DNA of 64,000 nucleotides from contig NZ_JASBRE010000002.1 in NCBI RefSeq assembly GCF_029960815.1, forward strand, positions 62,001 to 126,000. The letters run 5' to 3'. The DNA is from Pseudomonas sp. AL03. Lineage in GTDB: Bacteria; Pseudomonadota; Gammaproteobacteria; Pseudomonadales; Pseudomonadaceae. The notes below the pieces were generated by a model. That model was not told the origin of the DNA. It was given only the letters and a program-made list of their open reading frames with translations, and made no database searches. Position 1 is the stretch's first letter. Each line of letters starts with the position of its first letter. Below, piece by piece: positions 26,358-35,088 of the stretch. The translations under genes and the position numbers were made by a program.

Positions 26358-27413
26358 ATGACTGGTCTGATTCTGGAAAACGTCGAGAAACATTACGGCT
26401 CGGCCTGCGCGGTAAAAGATGTAAACCTGCATTTGCCCGAGGGCAAACTGGTGTGTTTTCTCGGCCCTTCGGGCTGCGGCAAAACCACTTTGCTGCGCAT
26501 GATTGCAGGGCTCGAAACCCTGAGCGGCGGCGAGATTCGCCTGGACGGTGAAGACATCGGCCACACCCCGGCGCATCAACGTAATTTCGGCATGGTGTTT
26601 CAATCGCTGGCGCTGTTTCCGCACATGACGGTGGGGGAGAACATCGCCTATCCGCTGAAACTGCGTGGCGTCAGCAAGGCCGATCAGCAGGCGCGAGTGG
26701 TGGAGTTGCTGCAACTGATTCAGTTGCAGGAAATGATCGACCGTCCGGTGTCGAAACTCTCCGGCGGTCAACGCCAGCGCGTGGCAATTGCCCGCGCGAT
26801 CGCCAATCACCCGAAAATTCTGCTGCTCGACGAACCGTTGTCGGCGCTGGACGCCAAATTGCGCGAGTCGATGCAAGTGGAAATCCGTCAGCTGCAACAA
26901 CGCTTGAACATCACCACCATCCTGGTGACCCACGACCAGCGTGAAGCCATGACCATGGCCGATATCGTGGTGGTGCTGGGTGAGCATCGGGTGCAGCAAG
27001 TGGGCACGCCGATTGAGATTTATCGGCACCCGGCCAACGAATTCGTCGCGGACTTTATCGGATCGGGCAACATCTTTCCGGCCACGGCGCTGGGCAACGG
27101 GAAGATTGGGTTGCCGGGTGGCGCTGCGCTGCAAGTGCCGATCTGCAGCAGCATTGTGGTGGGGGAGAAAGTCAAAATGCTGATTCGCCCTGAAGACCTG
27201 CAGCTGTCGCATCCACAGGCGACGGCGGGGAATCGGTTGCTCGGTAAGGTGACGTTCGTGCGCGATATCGGCGCGACGATTGAAACGACTGTGGAGTGTT
27301 CGGGGGTTTCGTTTACGGCGTTGAGTACGCCGTGTCAGGGGTTTGGGTTGAGCATTGGCAATCCGGTGTCAGTGACGTTGCCGGCTGAGGCGTGCCGCGT
27401 ACTCAGCGCCTAA
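26358..27413 (+). CDS. ABC transporter ATP-binding protein, PotA-like
   Basis: A 351-residue ATPase. Walker A is GPSGCGKTT (residues 36-44), the signature is LSGGQRQRVAIARA, Walker B is ILLLDEPLSALD, and the switch histidine is in LVTHDQREA. A C-terminal TOBE domain (about 240-350) regulates or stabilises the dimer. The ATG at 26358 has TGAGG upstream; an in-frame TTG four codons earlier is less likely. It is the last gene of the transporter operon. Confidence 0.92.
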   Translation: MTGLILENVEKHYGSACAVKDVNLHLPEGKLVCFLGPSGCGKTTLLRMIAGLETLSGGEIRLDGEDIGHTPAHQRNFGMVFQSLALFPHMTVGENIAYPLKLRGVSKADQQARVVELLQLIQLQEMIDRPVSKLSGGQRQRVAIARAIANHPKILLLDEPLSALDAKLRESMQVEIRQLQQRLNITTILVTHDQREAMTMADIVVVLGEHRVQQVGTPIEIYRHPANEFVADFIGSGNIFPATALGNGKIGLPGGAALQVPICSSIVVGEKVKMLIRPEDLQLSHPQATAGNRLLGKVTFVRDIGATIETTVECSGVSFTALSTPCQGFGLSIGNPVSVTLPAEACRVLSA

Positions 27414-27428
27414 AAACACCACCAACCC

Positions 27429-27534
27429 TGTAGGAGCGAGCGGTGCGGCGATCCGACTTGCCCGCGAAGGCGATTTCATATTCAGATAGATGTTGACTGA
27501 CACGACGCCTTCGCGGGCAAGCCTCGCTCCTACA
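27429..27534. repeat. REP pair, family 3, with internal insertion
   Basis: An inverted REP pair between convergent genes. The left unit carries about 15 extra bases (GGTGCGGCGATCCGA) between GGAGCGAGC and CTTGCCCGCG compared with the other copies; the right unit is normal. Confidence 0.88.
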
Positions 27535-27552
27535 GGGGGCGTTTCAATTCAG

Positions 27553-28482
27553 CTACACGGTCAACCGCAACCGCGCCAAATCCCGGAGCGGCGGCGCGCC
27601 GAACAACCGACTGTACTCCCGGCTGAATTGCGACGGACTTTCATACCCCACCCGATACCCCGCCGCCGAAGCCTCCAGCCCTTCCGCCAGCATCAACCGC
27701 CGCGCTTCTTGCAGGCGCAGCTGCTTCTGATACTGCAACGGGCTCATCGCCGTCATCGCCTTGAACCGGTGATGCAACGTCGACACGCTCAAGTTCACTT
27801 CCTTCGCCAGATCGTCGATGCGCAGCGGCTGTTCATAGTTGCCGTTGAGCCATTTGATCGCCTGGCTGATGCGGTGGCTCTGGCTGTTGGCGATGGCGAT
27901 TTCATACAGCCGATGCCCCTGTTTGCTGCGCAACAACCGATAGAGGACCTCCCGACGAATCAGCGGCGCGAGCATGGCGATGTCTTTCGGGGTCTCCAGC
28001 AACCGGGCCAGTCGCAGCACGGCGTCGAGCATTGCGGTGTCGATTTGTTCGACATACAGACCGCGACCGGTGGGGCGGGTCGGCACGCCCAAGGGACCGG
28101 CATCGGCAATCAGCGCTGTGATTTCCGTCGGGTCGATGTCCAGCCGAACGGCGAGGATCGGTTCCTCGGGCGAGACATTCACAACACGTCCGCTCAGGGG
28201 CATCGAGACCGACACCACCAGGTAATTCAGCGGGTCGTAATTGAAGTATTCATCCGCCAGCCGAACCTCTTTGCGCCCCTGGGCCATGATGCACAGCGCC
28301 GGTTGCGCCAGGACCGGAGCGAAGTTATGCGATTGGCTATGTCGCGACATGAACAGCGAGCCGACGGCAGTGGCATAACTGCCATCCTCCTGGGTGTTGC
28401 GGCGGATGATGGCGGCCAGTTCCGTGCGCTGTTTCTCCATGTCGGCGTCCAGCGGGGCTTGAAATTGATCGAGCGACGACAT
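27553..28482 (-). CDS. AraC-family regulator
   Basis: A 309-residue regulator. The N-terminal AraC-type arm/cupin domain (LAQPALCIMAQGRKEVRLADEYFNYDP, then YLVVSVSMPLSG) is followed by a C-terminal double helix-turn-helix (RIDDLAKEVNLSVSTLHHRFKAMT, then AGYRVGYESPSQFSREYSRLFG). The ATG at 28482 was chosen because GAGG then lies at normal distance; three codons upstream is a second ATG. It is convergent with the ABC operon and divergent from the monooxygenase-type gene at 28817, so its target may be either. Confidence 0.85.
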   Translation of the reverse strand: MSSLDQFQAPLDADMEKQRTELAAIIRRNTQEDGSYATAVGSLFMSRHSQSHNFAPVLAQPALCIMAQGRKEVRLADEYFNYDPLNYLVVSVSMPLSGRVVNVSPEEPILAVRLDIDPTEITALIADAGPLGVPTRPTGRGLYVEQIDTAMLDAVLRLARLLETPKDIAMLAPLIRREVLYRLLRSKQGHRLYEIAIANSQSHRISQAIKWLNGNYEQPLRIDDLAKEVNLSVSTLHHRFKAMTAMSPLQYQKQLRLQEARRLMLAEGLEASAAGYRVGYESPSQFSREYSRLFGAPPLRDLARLRLTV

Positions 28483-28651
28483 GCAGGGCATCCTCGGTGA
28501 GGCGTTGGTAATGAGCCGAGCTTAAGTTTGTGCAAGACAACGCGGTAGACACATCCTGCCAAAAGCTTGCCTGATTCTGCACGGGGTTGAAGCGTTGCGC
28601 TGCTTTGGCAGCTTATGGTCGGGAAAACTTGCTTGAAAGTCGTGTTTCAGT

Positions 28652-28681
28652 CCTGTAACAGCATTGACTCGTTGTTACAGG
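28652..28681. promoter_or_regulatory. Inverted repeat in the AraC/ABM divergent region
   Basis: CCTGTAACA (28652-28660) and TGTTACAGG (28673-28681) are perfect 9-base arms with 12 bases between them, in the 334-base gap between the AraC gene and the ABM gene. It is a candidate operator for a dimeric regulator. The rest of the gap shows no gene. Confidence 0.5.
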
Positions 28682-28816
28682 TGCGGGATGCAGCGTCGCA
28701 GGATTGTGCAACAAGCCGGCAGGAATCGACTAACGGCGCGGCGTCCGGGCGCTTAACCTTGGATCCTGTCGCAGCCCGTCCCACGGCTGCCACTCGAGTA
28801 CCTGGGAGGGTTGAAC

Positions 28817-29170
28817 ATGTCTACGCAGATCCCCGTCAGTCATATGGCCTTTGTCCGTGCCCGTGTCGGGCGTTCAGCGGAACTCGGTGCGCGCCTCAGC
28901 GCTTTGATCGAGCCGTCTCGCAGTGCACCGGGTTGCTTGAGTTTTGCCCTGCAGTATTCGCAATGCGATCCCGAGTTGTGGCTGGTGTCTGGTTTCTGGA
29001 TCAATCAACAGGCCATTACGGCGTATTTCAACAGCCCGGCCATGGATATTTTCGCCGAGGTGATCCAGGAACGGGTGGTCAACAGCCTGGATTTCCATAC
29101 CTTCAAGGATGTCTCGGTGGGACAGGCGCTCGGTCACCCGCAGGCACCGGTACACAAACTGGCCGGTTGA
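28817..29170 (+). CDS. Antibiotic biosynthesis monooxygenase (ABM) domain protein
   Basis: A 117-residue single-domain ferredoxin-like protein of the ABM family: FVRARVGRSAELGARLSALIEPSRSAPGCLSF, condensed to the typical SRSAPGCLSFALQYS, then WINQQAITAYFNSPAM. ABM proteins are cofactor-free monooxygenases or quinone-handling enzymes, often in stress response. The ATG at 28817 has GGGAGG upstream. Substrate unknown. Confidence 0.82.
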   Translation: MSTQIPVSHMAFVRARVGRSAELGARLSALIEPSRSAPGCLSFALQYSQCDPELWLVSGFWINQQAITAYFNSPAMDIFAEVIQERVVNSLDFHTFKDVSVGQALGHPQAPVHKLAG

Positions 29171-29211
29171 GGGTTTAATGGCTCAACTTTCAATTAGCCA
29201 GGATCCGCGCC

Positions 29212-29442
29212 ATGGCACGCAAAGCCTTTGACACCTTCGAAGCCGTATCTGCCGTCGTACCTCGTGAAGGCGGTTATTACGCCGCAATCGCCACCAAAGC
29301 CATCGGTGGGTCGGGTGCGCCGCGCTTTCATAAGCTGCTCGCAGAGCAAACCTTCAAAACTGCCCGAGATGCCGATGAAGCCGCCGCGCTGGAATTGACA
29401 CACCTCAAAGGCGTCGGCGAAGACGGCGACCTGATCTGGTAA
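29212..29442 (+). CDS. Small conserved-looking hypothetical protein
   Basis: A 76-residue soluble protein (ARKAFDTFEAVSAVV, then YYAAIATKAIGGSGAPRFHKLL). The ATG at 29212 has AGGAT upstream. It lies 41 bases after the ABM gene in the same direction and its stop codon abuts the stop codon of the convergent flavin reductase gene with no gap. No family recognised. Confidence 0.6.
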   Translation: MARKAFDTFEAVSAVVPREGGYYAAIATKAIGGSGAPRFHKLLAEQTFKTARDADEAAALELTHLKGVGEDGDLIW

Positions 29443-30072
29443 TTACCTTTTCGCCCCCGGCCGATACATCTTGAACAACGCCTCGGGCCCCAGCTGGAAG
29501 TAATCCGCTGGCCCACCGCCGCGTAGAATCGGTTCTGCCGCGGCGGTGTCGTACACGCCATCCTTCAATAGCCACCTGGCGATATGCACGGCGACCACTT
29601 CGCCGAGAATCAGCCAGCTCGGCACCACTTCGCCGTCTGCCCGCTGCAATTGAATGATCTGCGTGACCTTGCACTCGAAGGACACCGGGCTTTCAGCAAC
29701 CCGTGGCACCTGAATGATTTTCGACGCTGCCGGCGTCAGCCCGGACAGTTCGAACTCGTTGACCTCAGGCGCGACCATGGCACAGCTCTGGTTCATCTGT
29801 TCGGCCAGCGGACGGGTCGCCAGGTTCCAGGCGAACTCGCCGGTCTGTTCGATGTTGTTCAGGCTGTCTTTACGCCCGACACTGGAAAAACCAATGATCG
29901 GCGGAATGTAGTTGAACGCGTTGAAGAAACTGTAAGGCGCCAGGTTCAAGCGGCCATTGGCATCCTGAGAGGAAATCCAGCCAATGGGACGCGGGCCAAC
30001 GATCGCGTTGAACGGGTCATGCGGCAGACCGTGGCCGTTGGCGGGTTCGTAGAAATGGATATCGTCAGCCAT
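29443..30072 (-). CDS. Flavin reductase family (FMN-binding split barrel) protein
   Basis: A 209-residue protein of the flavin-reductase-like split-barrel family. The flavin-binding region is IVGPRPIGWISSQDANGRLNLAPYSFFNAF (condensed: RPIGWISS, then NLAPYSFFNAF), followed by PPIIGFSS and FAWNLATRPLAEQMN. Members supply reduced flavin or act as NAD(P)H:FMN oxidoreductases. Its start at 30072 has GGAA-type ribosome bases upstream. It stands alone between convergent neighbours. Confidence 0.85.
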   Translation of the reverse strand: MADDIHFYEPANGHGLPHDPFNAIVGPRPIGWISSQDANGRLNLAPYSFFNAFNYIPPIIGFSSVGRKDSLNNIEQTGEFAWNLATRPLAEQMNQSCAMVAPEVNEFELSGLTPAASKIIQVPRVAESPVSFECKVTQIIQLQRADGEVVPSWLILGEVVAVHIARWLLKDGVYDTAAAEPILRGGGPADYFQLGPEALFKMYRPGAKR

Positions 30073-30150
30073 GGAGTAAATTCCTGGGAGGTGTGCGGAG
30101 GGCGTTCATAGTGTAAGGATGAATTAGTTATTTCCAGCGACGAGACCCCC

Positions 30151-30241
30151 TGTAGGAGCGAGGCTTGCCCGCGAAGGCGATTTCAAGTTCAGCATTGATG
30201 TTGGCTGACACGACGCCTTCGCGGGCAAGCCTCGCTCCTAC
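30151..30241. repeat. REP pair, family 3
   Basis: TGTAGGAGCGAGGCTTGCCC at the left, complementary unit at the right, with GCGAAGGCG / CGCCTTCGC extensions. It is the long-spacer version also seen at 27429. Confidence 0.92.
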
Positions 30242-30263
30242 TGGGGGACTGTGACTATTCAAA

Positions 30264-30301
30264 GAAAAGGGGCAGACCCGGCTAAGGTCTGCCCCTTTTT
30301 T
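30264..30301 (-). terminator. Intrinsic terminator downstream of the MHS transporter
   Basis: Stem GGGGCAGACC / GGTCTGCCCC with a short loop, T-runs on both sides. On the minus strand it lies 16 bases after the transporter stop codon. Confidence 0.9.
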
Positions 30302-30317
30302 TGTGTCGATTGCGGAC

Positions 30318-31637
30318 TTAGTCCGTCTCGATCCGCGAATGCTTGCGGGTGTCTTTCATGGTGATGTACACCAGCAACGACACGGCAATACACGCAGTCA
30401 CATACCAGTAGTACCCGGTTTCCATGCCGATGCTCTTGAACCACAGCGCGATGTATTCGGCGGTGCCGCCGAAGATCGACACGGTCAGCGCATACGGCAA
30501 ACCAACGCCCAGTGCACGAATCTCGGTCGGGAACAGTTCGGCTTTGACCACCGCGTTGATCGAGGTGTAGCCGCTGACGATGATCAGCGCCGCCATGATC
30601 AGGAAGAACGCGCCCCACCACGTCTGGATGGTGTGCAGGGTGGTCAGGATCGGCACGGTGAACAGCGTTCCGAGAACACCGAAGGCAATCAGGATTGGTC
30701 GGCGACCGACTTTATCCGAGAGCCCGCCAATGATCGGTTGCAGGCACATGAACAGGAACAGCGTCGCCGCCGAAATAGTGGTGGAGTCGGAGATGCTCAT
30801 GCCGACGGTGTTCACCAGGTATTTCTGCATGTACGTGGTGTAGGTGTAGAACGCCAGCGTACCGCCCATGGTCAGGCCGACCACGGTCATCAGTTCCTTC
30901 GGATGGCGCATCAAGGTGCGCATGGCGCTTTCCTTGGCTTTCTCTTTCTTGGTGAACGACTCGGTTTCTTCCATGCCGCGACGCAGGTACAGCGCGACCA
31001 CGGCACACAGCGCGCCGATGGCGAACGGGATACGCCAGCCCCAGGCATACAGCTCTTCGGTGGTCAGCACGTTTTGCAGGACGATCAGCACCGCCAGGGC
31101 GATGAGCTGGCCGGAGATAAGGGTCACGTACTGGAAGCTGGAGTAGAAGCCGCGACGTTCCTTGGTCGCCATCTCGCTGAGGTACGTCGCCGAAGTGCCG
31201 TACTCGCCACCGACCGACAGGCCTTGCAGCAAACGGGCGAAAATCAGCAGGATCGGCGCGCCGATGCCAATGGTTTCATAACCCGGGCTCAGGGCGATCA
31301 GCAGCGAGCCGAAACACATCAGGTACACCGAAGCCATCAGCGCTTTCTTGCGACCGGCGCGGTCCGCGTACAGACCCATCAACCAGCCACCGATCGGGCG
31401 CATCAGGAAGCCCACGGCGAAGATCGCAGCAGTGTTCAGCAGTTGCGCGGTGGTGTCGCCTTTGGGGAAAAAGGCTTTGGCGAAGTACAGGGAGAACGCG
31501 GCGTAGACGTACCAGTCGTACCACTCGACCATGTTGCCGACAGAGCCGCTGAAGATCGATTTGATGCGACTGGCAGTGGTTCTTTCTTTGGCAGGCGAAG
31601 CGGTCGACCCAAGAGGCAGGGTTTGTGAGTTATCCAT
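30318..31637 (-). CDS. MHS-family transporter, 2-oxoglutarate permease-like (KgtP)
   Basis: A 439-residue proton symporter of the metabolite:H+ symporter (MHS) branch of the MFS, with 12 TM helices. Family marks are GNMVEWYDWYVYAAFSLYFA in helix 1 (condensed: NMVEWYDWYVYAAF), RPIGGWLMGLYADRAGRKKAL in the 2-3 loop (condensed: DRAGRKKAL), and GGEYGTSATYLSE. A sigma-54 promoter with paired activator sites lies upstream, and a DctB/DctD-type two-component system is encoded next to it, as for the 2-oxoglutarate transporter controlled by MifS/MifR. Other C4/C5 dicarboxylates are possible. Confidence 0.82.
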   Translation of the reverse strand: MDNSQTLPLGSTASPAKERTTASRIKSIFSGSVGNMVEWYDWYVYAAFSLYFAKAFFPKGDTTAQLLNTAAIFAVGFLMRPIGGWLMGLYADRAGRKKALMASVYLMCFGSLLIALSPGYETIGIGAPILLIFARLLQGLSVGGEYGTSATYLSEMATKERRGFYSSFQYVTLISGQLIALAVLIVLQNVLTTEELYAWGWRIPFAIGALCAVVALYLRRGMEETESFTKKEKAKESAMRTLMRHPKELMTVVGLTMGGTLAFYTYTTYMQKYLVNTVGMSISDSTTISAATLFLFMCLQPIIGGLSDKVGRRPILIAFGVLGTLFTVPILTTLHTIQTWWGAFFLIMAALIIVSGYTSINAVVKAELFPTEIRALGVGLPYALTVSIFGGTAEYIALWFKSIGMETGYYWYVTACIAVSLLVYITMKDTRKHSRIETD

Positions 31638-31699
31638 GATGGATCCTTCATTTAATTGTTTTTGTGGAGCGCGTTGAAACGCAGCCTGCTTGGGCTATA

Positions 31700-31714
31700 G
31701 CAGGAGCTGTGCCA
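31700..31714 (-). promoter_or_regulatory. Sigma-54 (-24/-12) promoter of the MHS transporter
   Basis: On the minus strand TGGCACAGCTCCTGC, with GG at -24 and GC at -12 in exact register with the consensus TGGCACGNNNNTTGC. It ends 63 bases before the transporter ATG at 31637. Confidence 0.78.
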
Positions 31715-31756
31715 TATCGAAGAGGGCCGGTTTAGAGGGGGGGTGAAGCTCAAGTG

Positions 31757-31803
31757 AGCGGAAATCCGCTTATGGTGCGTAGGGTGACAAGCGGATTTTC
31801 GCC
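31757..31803. promoter_or_regulatory. Paired activator sites (UAS) for the sigma-54 promoter
   Basis: AGCGGAAATCCGCT (31757-31770) is a 6-2-6 palindrome. AGCGGATTTTCGCC (31790-31803) is a second copy in inverse orientation, 12 of 14 matching. They lie about 45-100 bases upstream of the -24 element, where an NtrC-family activator binds. The likely binder is the response regulator encoded at 31916-33247. Confidence 0.65.
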
Positions 31804-31809
31804 GAACCT

Positions 31810-31917
31810 GATCGTTCCCACGCTCTGCGTGGGAATGCAGCCCGGGACGCTCTGCGTCCCAAAAGCCGAACGCGGAGCGTCCGTTGAGGCATTCCCACGC
31901 GGAGCGTGGGAACGATC
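31810..31917. repeat. Inverted intergenic repeat, family 1 (copy 4), touching a stop codon
   Basis: GATCGTTCCCACGC ends as in the other copies. The last two bases fall inside the stop codon of the response regulator gene (TGA on the minus strand at 31918-31916), so the repeat begins within the coding sequence end. Confidence 0.9.
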
Positions 31918-33247
31918 ATTCGGGCAGGAACATCTCGCGGGTCAGGCCATGCCGCTGCATCTTTTCATTAAAGGTCCGGCGCGGCAGCTGCAGCTCTTCC
32001 AACACCGCTTTCACATCGCCCTTATGCCGGGTTAACGCCGCACGCAAACAATGCGCTTCAAACGCTTCCTGCTGCGCCGCCAGCGACTGCCCGGGATCGA
32101 TCCCCACGGGTTCCGGCTCGCCCAGGCCCAACACCTGACGTTCGGCAACATTCGCCAGTTCGCGCACATTGCCCGGCCAGTCGTGGCTCAGCAGATGGCT
32201 CAACTGCGGACCACTCAGCGGTGGAAAGCTTCGCCCCAAACGCTCGGCTGCGTTCTGCGCAAACGACTCGAACAACAATGGAATGTCTTCACGCCGCTCG
32301 CGCAACGGCGGCAGCCGCAACTCGGCCACGTTTAACCGATAGGCCAGATCCTCGCGAAAACGTCCGGCCCGGGCTTCGTCCAGCAAGTCAGGTTTGGTCG
32401 CGGCGATGATTCGCAAATCCACGCGGATGCTTTGATTCGAGCCCAACCGCTCCAGTTTCTGCTCCTGCAACACCCGCAGCAATTTCACCTGCTGGGCCAG
32501 CGGCATGCTTTCGATCTCATCGAGAAACAGCGTACCGCCATCGGCGTATTCGAGCTTGCCAATGCGTTTGCCCGACGCGCCGGTGAACGCGCCGCTCTCA
32601 TGGCCGAACAACTCGGCCTCGAACAACTGCTCGGGAATTGCCGCGCAATTGAGCGCCACAAACGGTTTGTCGGCGCGTGGCCCGAAGTCATGCAGGCAAC
32701 GGGCAACCAACTCCTTGCCGCTGCCGGTTTCACCGCGAATCAACACATTGACCGGCAGCGTCGCCAGGTCCAGCACTTGCCGACGCAGCGTCTGCAAACC
32801 ACGGGACACGCCCAGCAGCGTCGCATCGAGTTTGGCGCGGTTGTCCGCCTGCTCGTGCAAGGCGCGGTTTTCCAGCACCAGCCGCCGCTTGTCCAGCGCG
32901 CGGCGCAGACTGCCGAGCAGGGTTTCGGGGCTGAAGGGTTTTTCGAGGAAGTCATAGGCGCCATCGCGCATGGCGTCGACTGCCATCGGCACATCGCCGT
33001 GACCGGTCAGCAGAATCACCGGCAAGTCGGCATCGCGGCGCTGAACCTCGGCCAGCAGTTCCAGGCCGGTCATGCCGGGCATGCGCACGTCGCTGAGGAT
33101 CACGCCGGGGAAATGCTTGGGCAGCTGCGCCAGGCATTCATCGGCGCGGCTGAACAACTGCACCTCGAACCCCGACAGGCTCAGCCATTGTTCGACGGCG
33201 CTGCGAATACTGCTTTCGTCGTCGACCACCATCACGGAATTCAGCAT
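31916..33247 (-). CDS. Sigma-54-dependent response regulator (DctD/MifR-like)
   Basis: A 443-residue NtrC-family activator. The receiver domain spans about 1-120 (acidic pocket DDE, phospho-acceptor in ILSDVRMPG, K in FLEKPF). The AAA+ domain is about 145-375, with Walker A GETGSGKE and the sigma-54 contact motif GAFTGA intact. A C-terminal helix-turn-helix follows (DVKAVLEELQLPRRTFNEKM). It overlaps the sensor kinase gene by seven bases. It should activate the adjacent MHS transporter through the paired sites at 31757-31803. Confidence 0.9.
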   Translation of the reverse strand: MLNSVMVVDDESSIRSAVEQWLSLSGFEVQLFSRADECLAQLPKHFPGVILSDVRMPGMTGLELLAEVQRRDADLPVILLTGHGDVPMAVDAMRDGAYDFLEKPFSPETLLGSLRRALDKRRLVLENRALHEQADNRAKLDATLLGVSRGLQTLRRQVLDLATLPVNVLIRGETGSGKELVARCLHDFGPRADKPFVALNCAAIPEQLFEAELFGHESGAFTGASGKRIGKLEYADGGTLFLDEIESMPLAQQVKLLRVLQEQKLERLGSNQSIRVDLRIIAATKPDLLDEARAGRFREDLAYRLNVAELRLPPLRERREDIPLLFESFAQNAAERLGRSFPPLSGPQLSHLLSHDWPGNVRELANVAERQVLGLGEPEPVGIDPGQSLAAQQEAFEAHCLRAALTRHKGDVKAVLEELQLPRRTFNEKMQRHGLTREMFLPE

Positions 33248-35007
33248 GAGCCAGGCGCCTCCAGGTCGATGGGCAACGTCACGGTGAACACCGCGCCGTT
33301 TGCATGATTGTCGGCGCTCAGGCGTCCGCCCGATTCATGAACGATGGCAAAGGATACGGCCAGCCCGAGGCCCAAGCCATCACCCACCGGTTTGGTGGTG
33401 AAGAACGGATCAAACACGTTCGCCAAGTGCTCTTCGGCAATGCCGCCACCGTTGTCGGTGACCGTCAAGCGCCAGAGTTGTTCGTCGGCTTCGAGACGGA
33501 TTTCCAGGCGTTTGCAGGGTTTGTCCTGCAGGGCGTCCAGGGCATTGCGCAGCAAATTGATCAGCACCTGTTCCAGACGAATCGCATCGCCACGCACCCA
33601 CGCCGGGCGCGTCAGGTGCAGCACCGTGCTCACCTGTTCATCGCGCAACCGTGTGTCGAGCAGCTGCAACGATTGGTCCACCACCGCCGCCAGGTCCAGG
33701 CGTTCGCGTAAACCGCTGGGGCTTTTGCGGGCGAAGGTTTTCAGGTGACCGGTGAGGGCGGCCATGCGCGTCAGCATGTCATCCACCGGTTTGAGCGCCT
33801 TGTAGGCGTCATCGACCCGACCGTGATCGAGCAGCAGTCTCAGAGTAGCAAGCTGCATGCGCTGGGCGGTCAGCGGCTGGTTGATTTCATGGGCCAGCGC
33901 GGCAGACATCTGGCCGAGTGCGGCGAGTTTGGCCGATTGCACCAGACCGTCTTGAGCGGTGCGCAGGTCGCGAGTGCGTTCTTCCACCAGTTGTTCGAGC
34001 TCTTCGCGACTGCGCTGGCGCAGCTTGGCCAAACGCCAGCGCTGATTGAGAAACAGCAACAGAAACACCACCGCCAGCCACAGCCCGGCAGCGGCGAGCC
34101 CGGCGTTGCGGCTGTCTTCGAACGCGACTTGCGGGCGGCGTAGCAGATGCAACGTCCAGCCTTCAGTGCTCAGCGGCAGCGATTCCCACAGGTAATTTGC
34201 GGTCCCGTCAGGCCCCACGACCCGCGACAGATCACTGTTGTCGTCGAAGCGCCGGACCGATTGGTATTCCAGCGGTGTGAGCGGTTGTTTGTCGTATTGG
34301 CGGGTAGCCTTGAGTTCGGCGTGATCGCTGTCACTCAGCGGTTTCAACAAGCGATAGCGCCAGCCCGGCTGGTTGGCGATGAAGATAATGCCGCGTGCGT
34401 CACTGACCAGCAGGGTGTCGCTGCCCTGACGCCACTCGCGCTCCAGTTCCGGAAACTCGAGTTTCACCACCATCGCGCCGAGGAACTGGCCGTTGTCATC
34501 GGTGACCGCGCTGGACAGGAAGTAACCGGGAATTCCGCTGGTCACGCCGACGGCATAAAAGCGCCCCGTGCCTTGGGTGCGGGTCTGGCTGAAGTAGGGG
34601 CGGAAACCGTAATTGTGGCCGACATAACTGCTGGGCAAGCGCCAGTTGCTCGCCGCGACGGCAAGGCCGGTGTGATCGAGCAGTTCCAGGGTCGAGGATT
34701 GGGCTGCGCCGTTGATTTTTTCCAGTTTCAGATTGAGTGCCGCTTGCTGTTCGGCGTTGACCGGGCCGGCCAGCGCCGAACGCAACTGCGGGTCCAGCGC
34801 CAGCACGGCGGGCAGGGCGCGGTAGCGATCGATCAGGGTGTGCAGAGACGTCGCGTACAGCGCCAATTGTTGATTGGCGCGGGCAGCGTCTTCCACCAAG
34901 GCCTGACGCTCGGCGTGACGGATGGCCAAACCGGCCGCGAGGGCCGCGCCGGCGAGGATCAACAAGGTATACAACGACAAACGCACGGTACGGGAAGTCG
35001 GCAGCAT
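33241..35007 (-). CDS. Sensor histidine kinase (DctB/MifS-like)
   Basis: A 588-residue membrane kinase. TM1 is at about 10-30, followed by a periplasmic Cache-type sensor of about 240 residues with the DctB-like [15 protein letters not shown] region (condensed: [10 protein letters not shown]), TM2 near residue 285-305, a coiled-coil linker, and a HisKA domain with the phospho-acceptor in [10 protein letters not shown]. The ATPase has N ([11 protein letters not shown]), G1 (DNGGGI) and G2 (DGLGLGLAV) boxes. The start at 35007 gives the normal topology but lacks a strong ribosome site; ATG at 35058 is the longer option. It partners the overlapping regulator gene. Ligand inferred: a dicarboxylate such as 2-oxoglutarate. 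Confidence 0.88.
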   Translation of the reverse strand: MLPTSRTVRLSLYTLLILAGAALAAGLAIRHAERQALVEDAARANQQLALYATSLHTLIDRYRALPAVLALDPQLRSALAGPVNAEQQAALNLKLEKINGAAQSSTLELLDHTGLAVAASNWRLPSSYVGHNYGFRPYFSQTRTQGTGRFYAVGVTSGIPGYFLSSAVTDDNGQFLGAMVVKLEFPELEREWRQGSDTLLVSDARGIIFIANQPGWRYRLLKPLSDSDHAELKATRQYDKQPLTPLEYQSVRRFDDNSDLSRVVGPDGTANYLWESLPLSTEGWTLHLLRRPQVAFEDSRNAGLAAAGLWLAVVFLLLFLNQRWRLAKLRQRSREELEQLVEERTRDLRTAQDGLVQSAKLAALGQMSAALAHEINQPLTAQRMQLATLRLLLDHGRVDDAYKALKPVDDMLTRMAALTGHLKTFARKSPSGLRERLDLAAVVDQSLQLLDTRLRDEQVSTVLHLTRPAWVRGDAIRLEQVLINLLRNALDALQDKPCKRLEIRLEADEQLWRLTVTDNGGGIAEEHLANVFDPFFTTKPVGDGLGLGLAVSFAIVHESGGRLSADNHANGAVFTVTLPIDLEAPGSC

Positions 35008-35088
35008 GCTGTGGGAAACAGGTTGGCGTTCGGGCGGGCACCATAACATGCCGCTCACGTTCGTTACTGCTTCGGCGGTGGCCTCTGT

